This document shows, piece after piece, positions 44,173 to 53,876 of a DNA stretch of 64,000 nucleotides. The DNA comes from JBGANR01 sp044222225. GTDB lineage: Bacteria > Actinomycetota > Actinomycetes > Mycobacteriales > Mycobacteriaceae. Under the pieces are notes generated by a model. The model saw only the letters and a program-made list of their open reading frames with translations, was not told the origin of the DNA and searched no databases. Location of the stretch: NCBI GenBank assembly GCA_044222225.1, contig JBGANR010000011.1:62001-126000 (forward strand), given 5' to 3'. Position 1 is the stretch's first letter. Each line of letters begins with the position of its first letter. The position numbers and the translations under genes are program-made.

Positions 44173-46968
44173 ATGACCGAGCGCCGCAAGCTCATCGAGG
44201 TCGCGCTGCCGCTGGAGGCGATCAATCGCGAGTCCGCGCGGGAGAAGTCGATCCGGCACGGGCATCCATCGACGCTGCATCTGTGGTGGGCGCGCCGTCC
44301 GCTCGCCGCGGCGCGAGCGGTGCTGTTCGCGCAGCTCGTCGACGATCCGTCGTCGAACCCCGAGTTGTCCGAGGAAGAGGTGGCGCTGGAACGCAAGCGC
44401 TTGTTCACGTTGCTGGAGCGGCTCGTCGTCTGGGAGAACACGACCGACGAGGCGCTGCTGGAAGAGGCGCGCGCCGTCATCCGCGAGTCGTGTGGCGGGA
44501 CGCCGCCGCCGGTACTCGACCCGTTCGCGGGCGGCGGCACGATTCCGCTCGAAGCGCAGCGACTCGGCCTGGAGGCACACGCCTCCGACCTCAACCCGGT
44601 CGCCGTTCTCATCAACAAAGCACTTATCGAGATCCCACCGCGATTCGCGGGCCAGCCGCCGGTCTTTCCGGGGGCGGCCGAAGAACGACTCGGCGACTGG
44701 CCACGAGCCACCGGACTCGCTGAGGATGTCCGGCGCTATGGGAAATGGATGCGCGACGAGGCCGAAAAGCGTATCGGGCACCTCTATCCGAAGGCGACAC
44801 TTTCGGACGGAAGTCAGGCGACGGTGATCGCTTGGATCTGGGCGCGGACGGTGACCTGCCCGAATCCGGGATGCGGAATCGAGATGCCGTTGGTCAGGTC
44901 GTGGTGGCTGGGTAAGAAAAAGGGCAAGGAAGCGTACGTCGTGCCACGCGTCTCCGATGGCCGCGTCAGCTATTCGATCGGGCATGATGTCGCGACCGCG
45001 CCGACTGCGAAGGAAGACGGGACCGTCGGGCGGACCGGGGCGCGTTGCATCGGCTGCGAGACGTCGGTGCCACTCACCTACGTTCGCGCCGAGGGAAAGG
45101 CCGGGCGGATTGGATCGCATCTCATCGCCACCGTGGCCGAAGGAAGGCGCACACGCCACTATCTTGCACCAAACGACGTCATGCGAGATGCGGCCGATAT
45201 CGTTCGGACAGAAACCCCGCCCGCCGGAATGATTCCACTGCAGGCATTGAGCTTCCGCGTCAGGGCATACGGTTTCACCGAGTATTCCGATTTGTTCACC
45301 AATCGCCAACTCGCGGCACTCACAACGTTCAGCGATCTCGTCAGCGAAGCTCGGGAACGGGTGCTGACTGACGGACGCAGCACCGGGATACCCGAGGGTG
45401 ACCGTCTCACCGAAGGCGGTGACGGAGCGGCCGGATATGCTGATGCCGTTGCCACTTACCTGGGCCTTGGATGTAGTCGCATGACTGATATACACAACGC
45501 CTTGGCGACGTGGTCGAGCAGCCGCGACCAGACCCGCAATCTTTTCGCTCGACAGGCCATTCCCATGGCCTGGGACTTCGTCGAAGCCTGCCCCTTCGCG
45601 ACGGCTTCCGGTTCACTGCATGTAGTTTGCGACTCCATTGCAAACGCACTTCAAAGGGTCCCCGCACATAGGATGGGGCGGGCGATCAGCCGATCGGCAG
45701 AGAACTCCGAATTCGACGAAACCGCGGTATCGACCGATCCTCCGTACTATGACAACATCGGATACTCCGACCTCTCAGATTTCTTCTATGTATGGCTACG
45801 CCGGAGCTTGAAATCGATCCATCCAGACCTTTTTTCGACAATTCTCGTCCCTAAAGCCGAAGAGCTCGTGGCCAACCCATATCGCCACGGCGGGAAAGAC
45901 GCGGCCCAGCAGTTCTTCCAGGAGGGCTTCGAGGCCGTATTCCAGCGCGCCCGATCGCACGCACTACCCGACTTCCCCATCACCGTCTACTACGCTTTCA
46001 AACAGCAGGAGTCGGCGCTCGGCGGCGAGTCGTCGACCGGCTGGGAGACTCTGTTGGAAGGCATGATCCGTTCCGGCTGGCAGATCACCGCCACTTGGCC
46101 GATGCGCAGCGAACGTTCCGGCCGCATGTTGTCCGTCGGCACTAATGCACTCGCGTCGTCAATCGTTCTCGCCCTTCGGCCCCGCCCCGACGACGCACCA
46201 CGCACCGACCGCCGCGGATTCATCTCGGCGCTGCGACGTGAACTGCCCGTCAAACTCCGGGAGCTGCAGCAGGGGTCTATCGCGCCCGTCGACGTGCCGC
46301 AGGCCGTCATCGGTCCGGGGATGACGGTGTTCACCCGCTATTCCGGAGTGCTCGAGGACGACGGTTCGCGGATGAGCGTGCGCACGGCGTTGCAGCGCAT
46401 CAACGCGATTCTCGACGAGGTGCTGAGCGAGCAGATCGGCGATTTCGGGGCGGGGGCTCGATTCGCGCTCGAATGGTTCCGGCAATACGGCTTCGGCCCG
46501 GGGTTGTTCGGCGATGCGGAGAGCATCGCATGGTTCCGGCAATACGGCTTCGGCCCGGGGTTGTTCGGCGATGCGGAGAGCATCGCGAACGCGCGCGGCG
46601 TCTCCCTCGACGCGCTGCATCGCGCGGGCATCCTCGTCAGCGGCGGCGGGCGGGTCAGGCTGCTCGCGCCGGCCGATCTGCCCACCGACTACGACCCGGC
46701 GACGGATCCGTCGATCGACGAGTGGGAGGTGGTGATGCACCTCGCCCGCACCATCGAGGACGGCGGCGTGCAGGCGGCCGCCGTGCTGCTCGGCAAGGTG
46801 CCACCGACCGTCGACCGCGACCTGTGCCGCGAGCTCGCGGGCCTGCTGTTCAAGCTCGCCGGCGATCGCAAGCTGACGGCCCACGCCGTCACGTTCAACA
46901 CCCTCGGCGCGGCCTGGCACGACATCATCGCGGCGGCTCCGGACGCCACCGAGCAGCTCACCCTCTGA
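44173..46968 (+). CDS. DUF1156 adenine-specific DNA methyltransferase with zinc ribbon
   Basis: A 931-residue protein. The DUF1156 N-terminus RRKLIEVALPLEAINRESAREKSIRHGHPSTLHLWWARRPLAAARAVLFAQLVDDPS is very characteristic. LDPFAGGGTIPLEAQRLG (about 116-130) binds S-adenosylmethionine. A zinc-ribbon with CPNPGC and CIGC lies at about 225-300, and STDPPYYDNIGYSDLSDFFYVWLRRSL (DPPY about 522) is the catalytic motif IV for N6-adenine methylation. This matches COG1743 methylases of defence islands. Near the end is a perfect 57-bp tandem duplication giving two copies of WFRQYGFGPGLFGDAESIA. An operator copy precedes it. Confidence 0.9.
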   Translation: MTERRKLIEVALPLEAINRESAREKSIRHGHPSTLHLWWARRPLAAARAVLFAQLVDDPSSNPELSEEEVALERKRLFTLLERLVVWENTTDEALLEEARAVIRESCGGTPPPVLDPFAGGGTIPLEAQRLGLEAHASDLNPVAVLINKALIEIPPRFAGQPPVFPGAAEERLGDWPRATGLAEDVRRYGKWMRDEAEKRIGHLYPKATLSDGSQATVIAWIWARTVTCPNPGCGIEMPLVRSWWLGKKKGKEAYVVPRVSDGRVSYSIGHDVATAPTAKEDGTVGRTGARCIGCETSVPLTYVRAEGKAGRIGSHLIATVAEGRRTRHYLAPNDVMRDAADIVRTETPPAGMIPLQALSFRVRAYGFTEYSDLFTNRQLAALTTFSDLVSEARERVLTDGRSTGIPEGDRLTEGGDGAAGYADAVATYLGLGCSRMTDIHNALATWSSSRDQTRNLFARQAIPMAWDFVEACPFATASGSLHVVCDSIANALQRVPAHRMGRAISRSAENSEFDETAVSTDPPYYDNIGYSDLSDFFYVWLRRSLKSIHPDLFSTILVPKAEELVANPYRHGGKDAAQQFFQEGFEAVFQRARSHALPDFPITVYYAFKQQESALGGESSTGWETLLEGMIRSGWQITATWPMRSERSGRMLSVGTNALASSIVLALRPRPDDAPRTDRRGFISALRRELPVKLRELQQGSIAPVDVPQAVIGPGMTVFTRYSGVLEDDGSRMSVRTALQRINAILDEVLSEQIGDFGAGARFALEWFRQYGFGPGLFGDAESIAWFRQYGFGPGLFGDAESIANARGVSLDALHRAGILVSGGGRVRLLAPADLPTDYDPATDPSIDEWEVVMHLARTIEDGGVQAAAVLLGKVPPTVDRDLCRELAGLLFKLAGDRKLTAHAVTFNTLGAAWHDIIAAAPDATEQLTL
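46474..46587 (+). repeat. perfect 57-bp tandem duplication inside the methylase gene
   Basis: 46474-46530 and 46531-46587 differ only in the last base of the unit (A against G). The unit codes for 19 residues, W-F-R-Q-Y-G-F-G-P-G-L-F-G-D-A-E-S-I-A, and the frame stays open across both. No short repeat at the boundaries is obvious. Confidence 0.95.
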
Positions 46969-47020
46969 CGCCGAATCCGCCCTACCGAGCGATTCTGTCG
47001 GACACGTCGGCTATAACAGA

Positions 47021-47034
47021 CACACCACAGTGTG
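47021..47034 (+). promoter_or_regulatory. island operator copy 3, before the DUF499 ATPase gene
   Basis: CACAC-CACA-GTGTG, again a perfect 5-bp inverted repeat, 14 bp before the ATG. TATAAC (47012-47017) directly upstream is a good -10, so the box would overlap the transcription start. Confidence 0.75.
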
Positions 47035-47048
47035 AAAGAAGGTGACGC

Positions 47049-50000
47049 ATGGCGCCGAGCAACCGCGATCGGATCGGGCGGGCGATGGAGCTCCTCGGAC
47101 CGGCGCTCGATCGCTTCCTCGCGTCCGTCCTCGACGCCGAACTCGGCGGACCGTGGATCGGGCTCGTCGCCACCGGCGGTGGACCGTCGCGCGACTACGA
47201 CCCGCGGGATCCGCAGAACGGGCTGCGCGTCCTCACCGACGGGATGCAGACACGGGTGCGGCCGCGGTGGTACCCGTTCGACGATCGGCTCTCACGCAAG
47301 GAGAAGAGCTGGGCGGATGAGCTCAAGGACGTGCGCAACGACTTCGCGCACATGAAGCCGTTCAGCAACGACGACGCGCAACGCGCACTCGACACCACCG
47401 AACGTTTCCTGCGGGCCATCGGCGCCCCGACCGAGGCCGAGCAGGTGAAGCTGATGCGATTGGAGCTGCGGCGCGTCTCGGCCGAGCGCGAGGACGAGGC
47501 CGTCGCCAGGACCTTCCGGCACACGACCACGATCGCGTCCGACAACCTGCCGCCGTGGCGCGAGATCGTCCGGCCGCACGACGACATCCTGCACGGCACC
47601 CAGAAGGCCGCCGATTTCGCGGCCGACCTGCACACCGTGGCCGAGACCAACCGCCTGGGACAACCCGGCAACGAGTACTCCGACCCGCGGCAGTTCTTCG
47701 CGCGCACCTACCTCACCCGCGGCCTCAGCGATCTGCTGGTCGGCAGCGCACGACGTCTCGCCGGCGACCCCAACGCGGCGCCCGTCGTCAATCTGCAGAC
47801 CAACTTCGGCGGCGGCAAGACCCACTCGATGCTCGCCCTGTGGCATCTCGCGTCCGGGCTGCCGCTCAGCGAACTCTCCGACGACGTCGCCGAACTGCTG
47901 CGCGACACCGGCGTCGACGACGTGCGCCAGCGCGTGCAGCGCGTCGCGCTCGTCGGCAACCAGTTGGAGGCCACCGGCATCCGCCACGCGGACGGGACAT
48001 CCGTCAACACCCTGTGGGGCGAGCTCGCCTGGCAGCTCGGCGGCCAGGAGGCGTACGACCTGATCGCCGACGCCGATCGCGCCGGCACCAACCCCGGCGC
48101 GTCGCTGCGCGAACTGCTGACGCTGTACTCGCCCGCCGTCATCCTCATCGACGAATGGGTGGCCTACGCCCGGCAGCTCTACGGTCGCGAGGACGTCGCC
48201 GGCGGCACGTTCGACACCCAGTTCACGTTCGCGCAGACCCTCACCGAGGCCGCGGCGACGACGCCCGGCATCCAGGTCGTCATCTCGATCCCGGCGGGCA
48301 ATGGCAGCGGCGAGGAGGACGTCGAGAACAACGAGGAGGTCGGCGGCGACAACGGGCGCGAGGCGCTGCGGCGGCTCAAGCGCATCGTCGGCCGCAACGC
48401 CGAGCACTGGCGGCCCGCGGACGCCACCGAGAGCTTCGAGATCGTGCGCCGGCGCATCTTCCGCGCTCGCGATGCCGAGACGATCGGCAGGATCAACGCC
48501 ATCGCCGACCGGATCTCCACCTACTACGCCAAGTACGCCGCCGACCTGCCGCCGGACGCCTCGTCGCGGCCGTACCGGGAACGAATCGCGCGCAGCTATC
48601 CGATCCACCCCGAGTTCTTCGATCGGCTCTACGAGGACTGGTCGACGCTCGACCGGTTTCAGCGCACCCGCGGCGTCCTGCGTCTGATGAGCACGATCGT
48701 CGAGCGGCTGTGGGCGGCCGGCGGGGCGGAGGCGCTCATCATGCCCGGCTACCTGCCGATCGACGACGACGCCGTCTCCACCGAACTGACCGGCTACCTC
48801 GAGGACAAGTGGAAGGCGGTGGTCGACGCCGATGTCTCGGGCGCATCGTCGTCGGCCTTCGAGATCGACGCCGCGCACAGTCACCTCGGGCAGCGGCACA
48901 CCACGCAGCGGCTGGCGCGGTCGATCTTCCTCGCGGCGACGCCGCGGCTGCACACCGCGCACAAGGGTGTCGAGAAGCCGCGCATCTTCCTCGGCACCGC
49001 GCTGCCGGGCGATGTTCCGGGCAACTTCCACGCCGCGCTCGACCACCTGGCCAACCAGGCGACGTATCTCATGACGGACGGCCCGCGGTACTGGTTCGAC
49101 ACGCAGATGAACACGACGCGCCGCGCCCGTGAGTACGCCGACGGGCTGTCGGCGGTCGACGTCGCGGCCGAGGCGCGGCGTCGGCTCGAGGCCGTCCGCA
49201 AGGAGAGCCGGGACACGCGGTTCGCCGGCGTCCTCGTGTTCCCCGACAGCGCGGATGTCGGCGACGAGCAGCAGACGCGGCTCGTCATCGCGCCGCTGGA
49301 CCGCCGGCATCGGCGCAGGGCAGGCGATTCCCCTGCGATCGAATGGGCGTCGGACGTCGTCCAGCGTCGCGGCGGAGCAGGACGACTGCATCGCAACACG
49401 ATCGTGGTACTCGCCGCCGACGAGAAGGACGCCGACCTGCTCGACAAGGCGATCCGCAATCACCTCGCCTGGCAGCACGTCGTCGACGAGCGCGACGCGC
49501 TACAGCTCTCCGGGCAGCAGGAACGACAGGCCGCGTCGAACGTCGCGAAATGGAACGACATCGTGGCCGCTCGCCTCGCGGACACGTTCGTCTGGCTGCT
49601 CCACCCGACGCAGCACCGCCCCGACGAGAAGATCGCGATCGAGGCGCTGCAGGCCCGCGGGACGACGCGCGATCTCATCGCTCGCGCAGCCGACAAGCTG
49701 CACGCCGAGTCGCTGCTGTCGGTGCAACGCAACGCGCAGTCGATCCACGACGACCTCGCGGGGCTGCTGGCCAGGCACTGGAACACCGACGGCCACATCA
49801 CGCTGCGCGAACTGTTCGACTACTACACGCGCTATCCGTTCCTCGCGCGGCTGCGTAATCGGGACGCGTTGACCGCCAGCTTGTCGGCGGCCTGGGAGTC
49901 TTTCGATCACCTTCCGTTCGGCTTTGCCGACGGCTGGGACGGCAGCGAGTACGACGAGTTGCGGTTACCGCAGGCCGACACGTTTCCGCCGGCGTTCACC

Positions 50001-50390
50001 GACTCGCTGCTCATCATCGAACCCGGCCGGGCCGAGGGGTTCGCAAGGCGACAAGCCGAGGAATGGGGTGGCAGACGCGGCAAAACCGGTGGCGGGCCCG
50101 GCTCCGGAGCCGGGGCGGGAGCCGGGGGCACTCCCGCACCACCGACCGAGGCGCGTCCGACGCGCTACTTCGGCTCCGTCCAACTGGCCGGGCCGTCGTA
50201 CGCGCGCGGATTCGCGCAGGTCACCGAAGAGGTGCTCGCGCTCCTCGCCGGCGTACCGGGCGCCGAACTCGACGTCCGCCTCGAGATCGGCGCGACGGCC
50301 GCGAGTGGCTTCGACGACCGCATCCGCCGGGCGGTACAGGAGAACGGCACCGTGCTCGGCTTCACCGACAATGAATTCGATGCGGATTAG
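47049..50390 (+). CDS. Swt1-type HEPN + DUF499 (BrxC/PglY-like) ATPase
   Basis: A 1113-residue protein. The N-terminal Swt1-HEPN domain (residues 1-140) holds LKDVRNDFAHMKPFSNDDAQRALDTTERFLRAIG with an intact RX4H (Arg96, His101), the HEPN RNase motif. The ATPase of the DUF499/COG1483 family follows, with NLQTNFGGGKTHSMLALWHL (Walker A about 253-260), LTLYSPAVILIDEWVAYARQLYG (Walker B) and QVVISIPAGNGSGEEDVENN. The end holds a Gly-Pro-rich linker (GGRRGKTGGGPGSGAGAGAGGTP) before a last domain. It is related to BREX BrxC/PglY ATPases. An operator box and TATAAC lie just upstream. Confidence 0.88.
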   Translation: MAPSNRDRIGRAMELLGPALDRFLASVLDAELGGPWIGLVATGGGPSRDYDPRDPQNGLRVLTDGMQTRVRPRWYPFDDRLSRKEKSWADELKDVRNDFAHMKPFSNDDAQRALDTTERFLRAIGAPTEAEQVKLMRLELRRVSAEREDEAVARTFRHTTTIASDNLPPWREIVRPHDDILHGTQKAADFAADLHTVAETNRLGQPGNEYSDPRQFFARTYLTRGLSDLLVGSARRLAGDPNAAPVVNLQTNFGGGKTHSMLALWHLASGLPLSELSDDVAELLRDTGVDDVRQRVQRVALVGNQLEATGIRHADGTSVNTLWGELAWQLGGQEAYDLIADADRAGTNPGASLRELLTLYSPAVILIDEWVAYARQLYGREDVAGGTFDTQFTFAQTLTEAAATTPGIQVVISIPAGNGSGEEDVENNEEVGGDNGREALRRLKRIVGRNAEHWRPADATESFEIVRRRIFRARDAETIGRINAIADRISTYYAKYAADLPPDASSRPYRERIARSYPIHPEFFDRLYEDWSTLDRFQRTRGVLRLMSTIVERLWAAGGAEALIMPGYLPIDDDAVSTELTGYLEDKWKAVVDADVSGASSSAFEIDAAHSHLGQRHTTQRLARSIFLAATPRLHTAHKGVEKPRIFLGTALPGDVPGNFHAALDHLANQATYLMTDGPRYWFDTQMNTTRRAREYADGLSAVDVAAEARRRLEAVRKESRDTRFAGVLVFPDSADVGDEQQTRLVIAPLDRRHRRRAGDSPAIEWASDVVQRRGGAGRLHRNTIVVLAADEKDADLLDKAIRNHLAWQHVVDERDALQLSGQQERQAASNVAKWNDIVAARLADTFVWLLHPTQHRPDEKIAIEALQARGTTRDLIARAADKLHAESLLSVQRNAQSIHDDLAGLLARHWNTDGHITLRELFDYYTRYPFLARLRNRDALTASLSAAWESFDHLPFGFADGWDGSEYDELRLPQADTFPPAFTDSLLIIEPGRAEGFARRQAEEWGGRRGKTGGGPGSGAGAGAGGTPAPPTEARPTRYFGSVQLAGPSYARGFAQVTEEVLALLAGVPGAELDVRLEIGATAASGFDDRIRRAVQENGTVLGFTDNEFDAD

Positions 50391-50393
50391 ACG

Positions 50394-52157
50394 ATGCCGT
50401 CCACGCTGTCCTGTCGTTCGTTCGTGCACGTCCGCAGCGAGCCACGCGTCGAGCACCTCGTAGACGAGCAGATCCGCTCGTGGCTGCAGGCCAAACGCTG
50501 GACGCCGTTCAACTCCGCGACGGAGGTCGCCGTCACCGTCGCCGACGGCATCCTCGGATCAGCCGTCCGCATCGACGAACCCGACGGAACCACCACCCGC
50601 CGATTCCGCTGGACCCAGAACAACCATCGTCAGACGTGGATCACCGAGATCACCCAGCACATCGCACCCGAGGGCGCGAGCGGCTGGATCTGGACCGACC
50701 TGCACGGACCACCGGCCGCCGAACCGCGCCTGCCACGGCTGACCAAAGACCTCCTCGGCATCCTCCCCGCCTACGACGGCGCCCACCCCCTCACCCCCGA
50801 ACCCGCCCTCACCCGCGGCACCGACACCGACCGCGTACGAGCGGCGATCCTCGACCCCCGCCGCCGCGGACTGCTCTTCGTCGCCGGTACCAGCCCACAA
50901 CTGCCGTACGACCAGTGGGCCGACTACATCCGCACCCTCCTCGACGACACCCGCGGCGTCGCCGGCGCCCACATCCTCGACGCCCACGCCACCGAACACC
51001 TCAACCGGCACCTCCCCGCCTCACACCAGGTGCCACCCGCCACGATGCGCACGTTCGCCCCGCACGTCGACCTCGACAACACAGCCGACTCTTACCGACA
51101 CCGACTGCTGTCCACCCAACGCATCATCGACAGCAGCACCGGCTTCCTCAAACGGCTGCTCACCGACCGCGCCTTCGCCCAATCCATCGAATCCCAACTG
51201 CCCACCGACGCCCGACGCATCGACCGCCTGCTGCGAGACCGGCTCGACGAACTCCTCACCGCCACCATCGTCGACGAACCCGCACCCCACACCCACACCG
51301 GCGCGGGCCTGGCCGCCGCCCTCGACACCGCCTGCACCGAGCTCCTCGGCCACCCACCCACCGCCGACGACGCCGGCGACATCATCGACCTCCTGCGCCG
51401 CGGACGCCTCCACGACCGCACCGCCGCGCAACTGACCGTCACCAGAACCCGACTCTCCCAACTCCAGGACTCCCTCGACGAACTCACCGACACCAACCGC
51501 CTGCTGCAACGCCGATTCGACGACGAAGCCCTCGACCACGCCGTCATCCAAGAAGAACTCGCCGAAGAACGCCGCCAACGACGCCACCTCACCGCGCAAC
51601 TGACCGCGATCGAACGCAGCGACCTCGTCGACTGGGACGCCGGCGCCGCCACCGGCCTCGACCTCGTCCCCGACACCATCGAAGAACTCCTCGCCCGACT
51701 CACCGAGTTCACCTGGGTGCACTGGACCGGCGACGACACCGTCGCCGCCGACCTCGACAAACACTCCCACCTCACCTGGGCCGCCCGCGCCTGGGAAGGC
51801 CTGCGCACCCTCGAATCCTGGGGCGCCTGCCGCGCCGGACACCTCACCTCACCCGGCCGCACCCTGCGCGAATTCGTCCGCCAACCACCCCCCGACGCCG
51901 TCACCGCCCCACCCGGCCGCTTCACCTTCGTCGAATCAGACGCCACCGCCACCCACCGCAAACTCAAGACCGCCCGCATCTTCCCCGTCCCCGCCACCGT
52001 CGACCCCACCGGAAAAACCTTCATGGCCGCCCACTACGTCATCGGCACCGACTCCTCCGTCTCACCCCGCATGCACTTCCTCGACGACACCGCCGGCACC
52101 GGCAAGGTCTACATCGGCTACATCGGACCCCACCTGCGCAACACCAAGACGAACTGA
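50394..52157 (+). CDS. unrecognised 587-residue coiled-coil protein of the defence island
   Basis: I do not recognise a family. The N-terminal part HVRSEPRVEHLVDEQIRSWLQAKRWTPFNSATEVAVTVADGILGSAVRID looks like a small globular module. RGLLFVAGTSPQLPYDQWADYIRTLLDDTRGVAGAHILDAHAT has alternating strands and helices. Residues ~347-410 are a strong coiled coil (SQLQDSLDELTDTNRLLQRRF and EELAEERRQRRHLTAQLTAIE). The end GTGKVYIGYIGPHLRNTKTN follows a domain with two beta-rich halves. It starts 4 bp after the ATPase stop, so it is part of the same transcript. The coding strand is unusually rich in C over G. Confidence 0.8.
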   Translation: MPSTLSCRSFVHVRSEPRVEHLVDEQIRSWLQAKRWTPFNSATEVAVTVADGILGSAVRIDEPDGTTTRRFRWTQNNHRQTWITEITQHIAPEGASGWIWTDLHGPPAAEPRLPRLTKDLLGILPAYDGAHPLTPEPALTRGTDTDRVRAAILDPRRRGLLFVAGTSPQLPYDQWADYIRTLLDDTRGVAGAHILDAHATEHLNRHLPASHQVPPATMRTFAPHVDLDNTADSYRHRLLSTQRIIDSSTGFLKRLLTDRAFAQSIESQLPTDARRIDRLLRDRLDELLTATIVDEPAPHTHTGAGLAAALDTACTELLGHPPTADDAGDIIDLLRRGRLHDRTAAQLTVTRTRLSQLQDSLDELTDTNRLLQRRFDDEALDHAVIQEELAEERRQRRHLTAQLTAIERSDLVDWDAGAATGLDLVPDTIEELLARLTEFTWVHWTGDDTVAADLDKHSHLTWAARAWEGLRTLESWGACRAGHLTSPGRTLREFVRQPPPDAVTAPPGRFTFVESDATATHRKLKTARIFPVPATVDPTGKTFMAAHYVIGTDSSVSPRMHFLDDTAGTGKVYIGYIGPHLRNTKTN

Positions 52158-52238
52158 CGACGGCCCGCGCACGAGGCGGAGATTTCTGTCAGACCCCTCG
52201 GCTACGGTCGGCGCAACATTCGACCTAGGGGGGAAAGA

Positions 52239-53462
52239 ATGGACACCGCACGACCGCTCGACGAGATCGTCAGCACCATCGACCAGGCCAGAACCGCACT
52301 CGGTGATCTCGGAGGTCTCGGCGACGCCGAGGCCTTCGACCTGCTCGAACGACTCACCGGCCTGACCGCCGCAGTCGGCGCGGCGCAGGTCACCGTCGCG
52401 AACGAGATCCGGCGCGCTCGGATCAGCACCCACGGCCACGCCCGCGGGCTCGCCCGCGAAGTCGGGCTCGCGATGAAGTCGTCGCACAGCCAGGCGCGCA
52501 CGTTCCTCAAACACGCGCACGGGCTTGTACACGAGATGCCGCAGACGCTGCGGCTGCTCACCTCGGGGGATCTCACTCCGCGTCGGGCGCACGCGGCAGC
52601 GGAGGAGAGCCAGTTTCTCGACTCCGGCAAGCGTGCCGAAGTCGACGAGAAGATCGCCGAGACGCCCGCCGCGACGACCTACGGCGACAGAGATTTCGCG
52701 GCGTTCGTTCGCGGCGTCGCTCAGCACGTCGACCCCGATTCCGCGATCGAGCGTCAGAAGGCCGCCGTCCGGCAACGACGCGTCACGGTGCGTCCGGCGC
52801 CCGACGGCATGGCCTACTTCACGCTCGTCGCGCCGTTGCCGCACGCCGTCGCAGCATTCGCATCACTGAAGAAACAGACCGACACCGCGCCCGGCGGTGC
52901 ACGTCACGCGGCGATGGCCGACGAAGCCCTCGCCCGTCTGACCGGCCGGGCCGACGGCGTCACGCCCGTCGCCGTCAGCCTCGTCATGTCCGACAAGGCG
53001 CTGCTCGACGACGACGCCCCGGCAACCCTCGGTCGCGACCCGATCCCGGCGCGTCTGGCGCGTGAACTGATCGCCGCCGGCATCGACGCAGGCGACACCG
53101 TGCGGATTCGCCGGCTCTATGAGAACCCCGCGGGACGGCTCATCGCGATGAGTTCGGACACCCGTGTGTTCCCGCCCGCACTCGCCGCCTTCATCCGCGT
53201 CCGCGACGGGGCCGTCTGCAGGACGCCCTACTGCGACGCGCCGATCGCCCACATCGACCACACCGATCCGCGGGCACACGGCGGCCCGACGTCCGAAGCG
53301 AACGGCGCTGGGCTGTGTGCCGCCTGCAACCTGGCGAAGGCCGAAAGCGGCTGGTCGGATGCCGCAGCGTCGGACGGGACCATCACGATCACGACGCCCA
53401 CGGGACGCAGGTACCCGAGCCCGCCGCGCCCCGAGCGGGGAACGCTCGGAAACGCGGCGTGA
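52239..53462 (+). CDS. DUF222/HNH endonuclease (13E12 repeat-like family)
   Basis: A 407-residue protein. The first 250 residues are the DUF222 domain (LGDLGGLGDAEAFDLLERLTGLTAAVGAAQVTVANEIRRARI ... RGLAREVGLAMKSSHSQARTFLKHA). The C-terminal HNH nuclease is CRTPYCDAPIAHIDHTDPRAHGGPTSEANGAGLCAACNLAKAESGW, with the H-N-H residues and two Cys pairs that bind zinc. Members are abundant in actinobacteria and common in mobile DNA; their target is unknown. ATG 52239 follows AGGGGGGAAAGA. It begins 82 bp after the island and could be part of it or an independent insertion. Confidence 0.9.
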   Translation: MDTARPLDEIVSTIDQARTALGDLGGLGDAEAFDLLERLTGLTAAVGAAQVTVANEIRRARISTHGHARGLAREVGLAMKSSHSQARTFLKHAHGLVHEMPQTLRLLTSGDLTPRRAHAAAEESQFLDSGKRAEVDEKIAETPAATTYGDRDFAAFVRGVAQHVDPDSAIERQKAAVRQRRVTVRPAPDGMAYFTLVAPLPHAVAAFASLKKQTDTAPGGARHAAMADEALARLTGRADGVTPVAVSLVMSDKALLDDDAPATLGRDPIPARLARELIAAGIDAGDTVRIRRLYENPAGRLIAMSSDTRVFPPALAAFIRVRDGAVCRTPYCDAPIAHIDHTDPRAHGGPTSEANGAGLCAACNLAKAESGWSDAAASDGTITITTPTGRRYPSPPRPERGTLGNAA

Positions 53463-53474
53463 CTCGGGCGGCGG

Positions 53475-53876
53475 TCAGACGTCGGCTCCCCGCAGCGGCG
53501 GCGCCGCGGTGAGTTCGGCGTTCTCCTCGTCGGTGAACGTGCGGGAACGGGAGAGGAATCGGACGCCCTCGGGCGCCTCAAGTGAGAACCCGGCTCCCCG
53601 CCCAGGCACGACGTCGACGATCAGCTGTGTGTGCTTCCACAACTCGAACTGATCACCGTTGATCCACACACGGACCGGGGGCAGCGGCTCGGGGAGGACG
53701 ACCTCCCCGAGCAGCACGTCGCGTTGCGCCACCCTGTACTCGCCGACCGGGTAACACATCGGAGCCGATCCGTCGCAGCAGCCGCCGGACTGGTGGATCA
53801 TCAGTCCGCCGTTCACTTCCGACAGCTTCGTCAGCAGAGCCACGGCGGTGTCCGTCGCGGTCACCCGGTCGATCAT
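53475..53876 (-). CDS. DUF779 protein paired with aldehyde dehydrogenase
   Basis: A 133-residue DUF779 member: GGLMIHQSGGCCDGSAPMCYPVGEYRVAQRDVLLGEV carries the conserved CC and C residues, possibly a metal or redox site. It lies next to an aldehyde dehydrogenase in many bacteria (in acetoin/ethanolamine-like gene sets), where it may act as an accessory factor. The ATG overlaps the dehydrogenase stop by 1 base (TGATG), and it ends only 12 bp from the converging HNH gene, so its terminator must lie inside that gene or be absent. Confidence 0.85.
   Translation of the reverse strand: MIDRVTATDTAVALLTKLSEVNGGLMIHQSGGCCDGSAPMCYPVGEYRVAQRDVLLGEVVLPEPLPPVRVWINGDQFELWKHTQLIVDVVPGRGAGFSLEAPEGVRFLSRSRTFTDEENAELTAAPPLRGADV

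Noticed and set aside
50394..52157. Calling the last island protein PglZ
   Set aside because: No alkaline-phosphatase metal motifs are visible and the protein has a coiled coil instead of that domain order.
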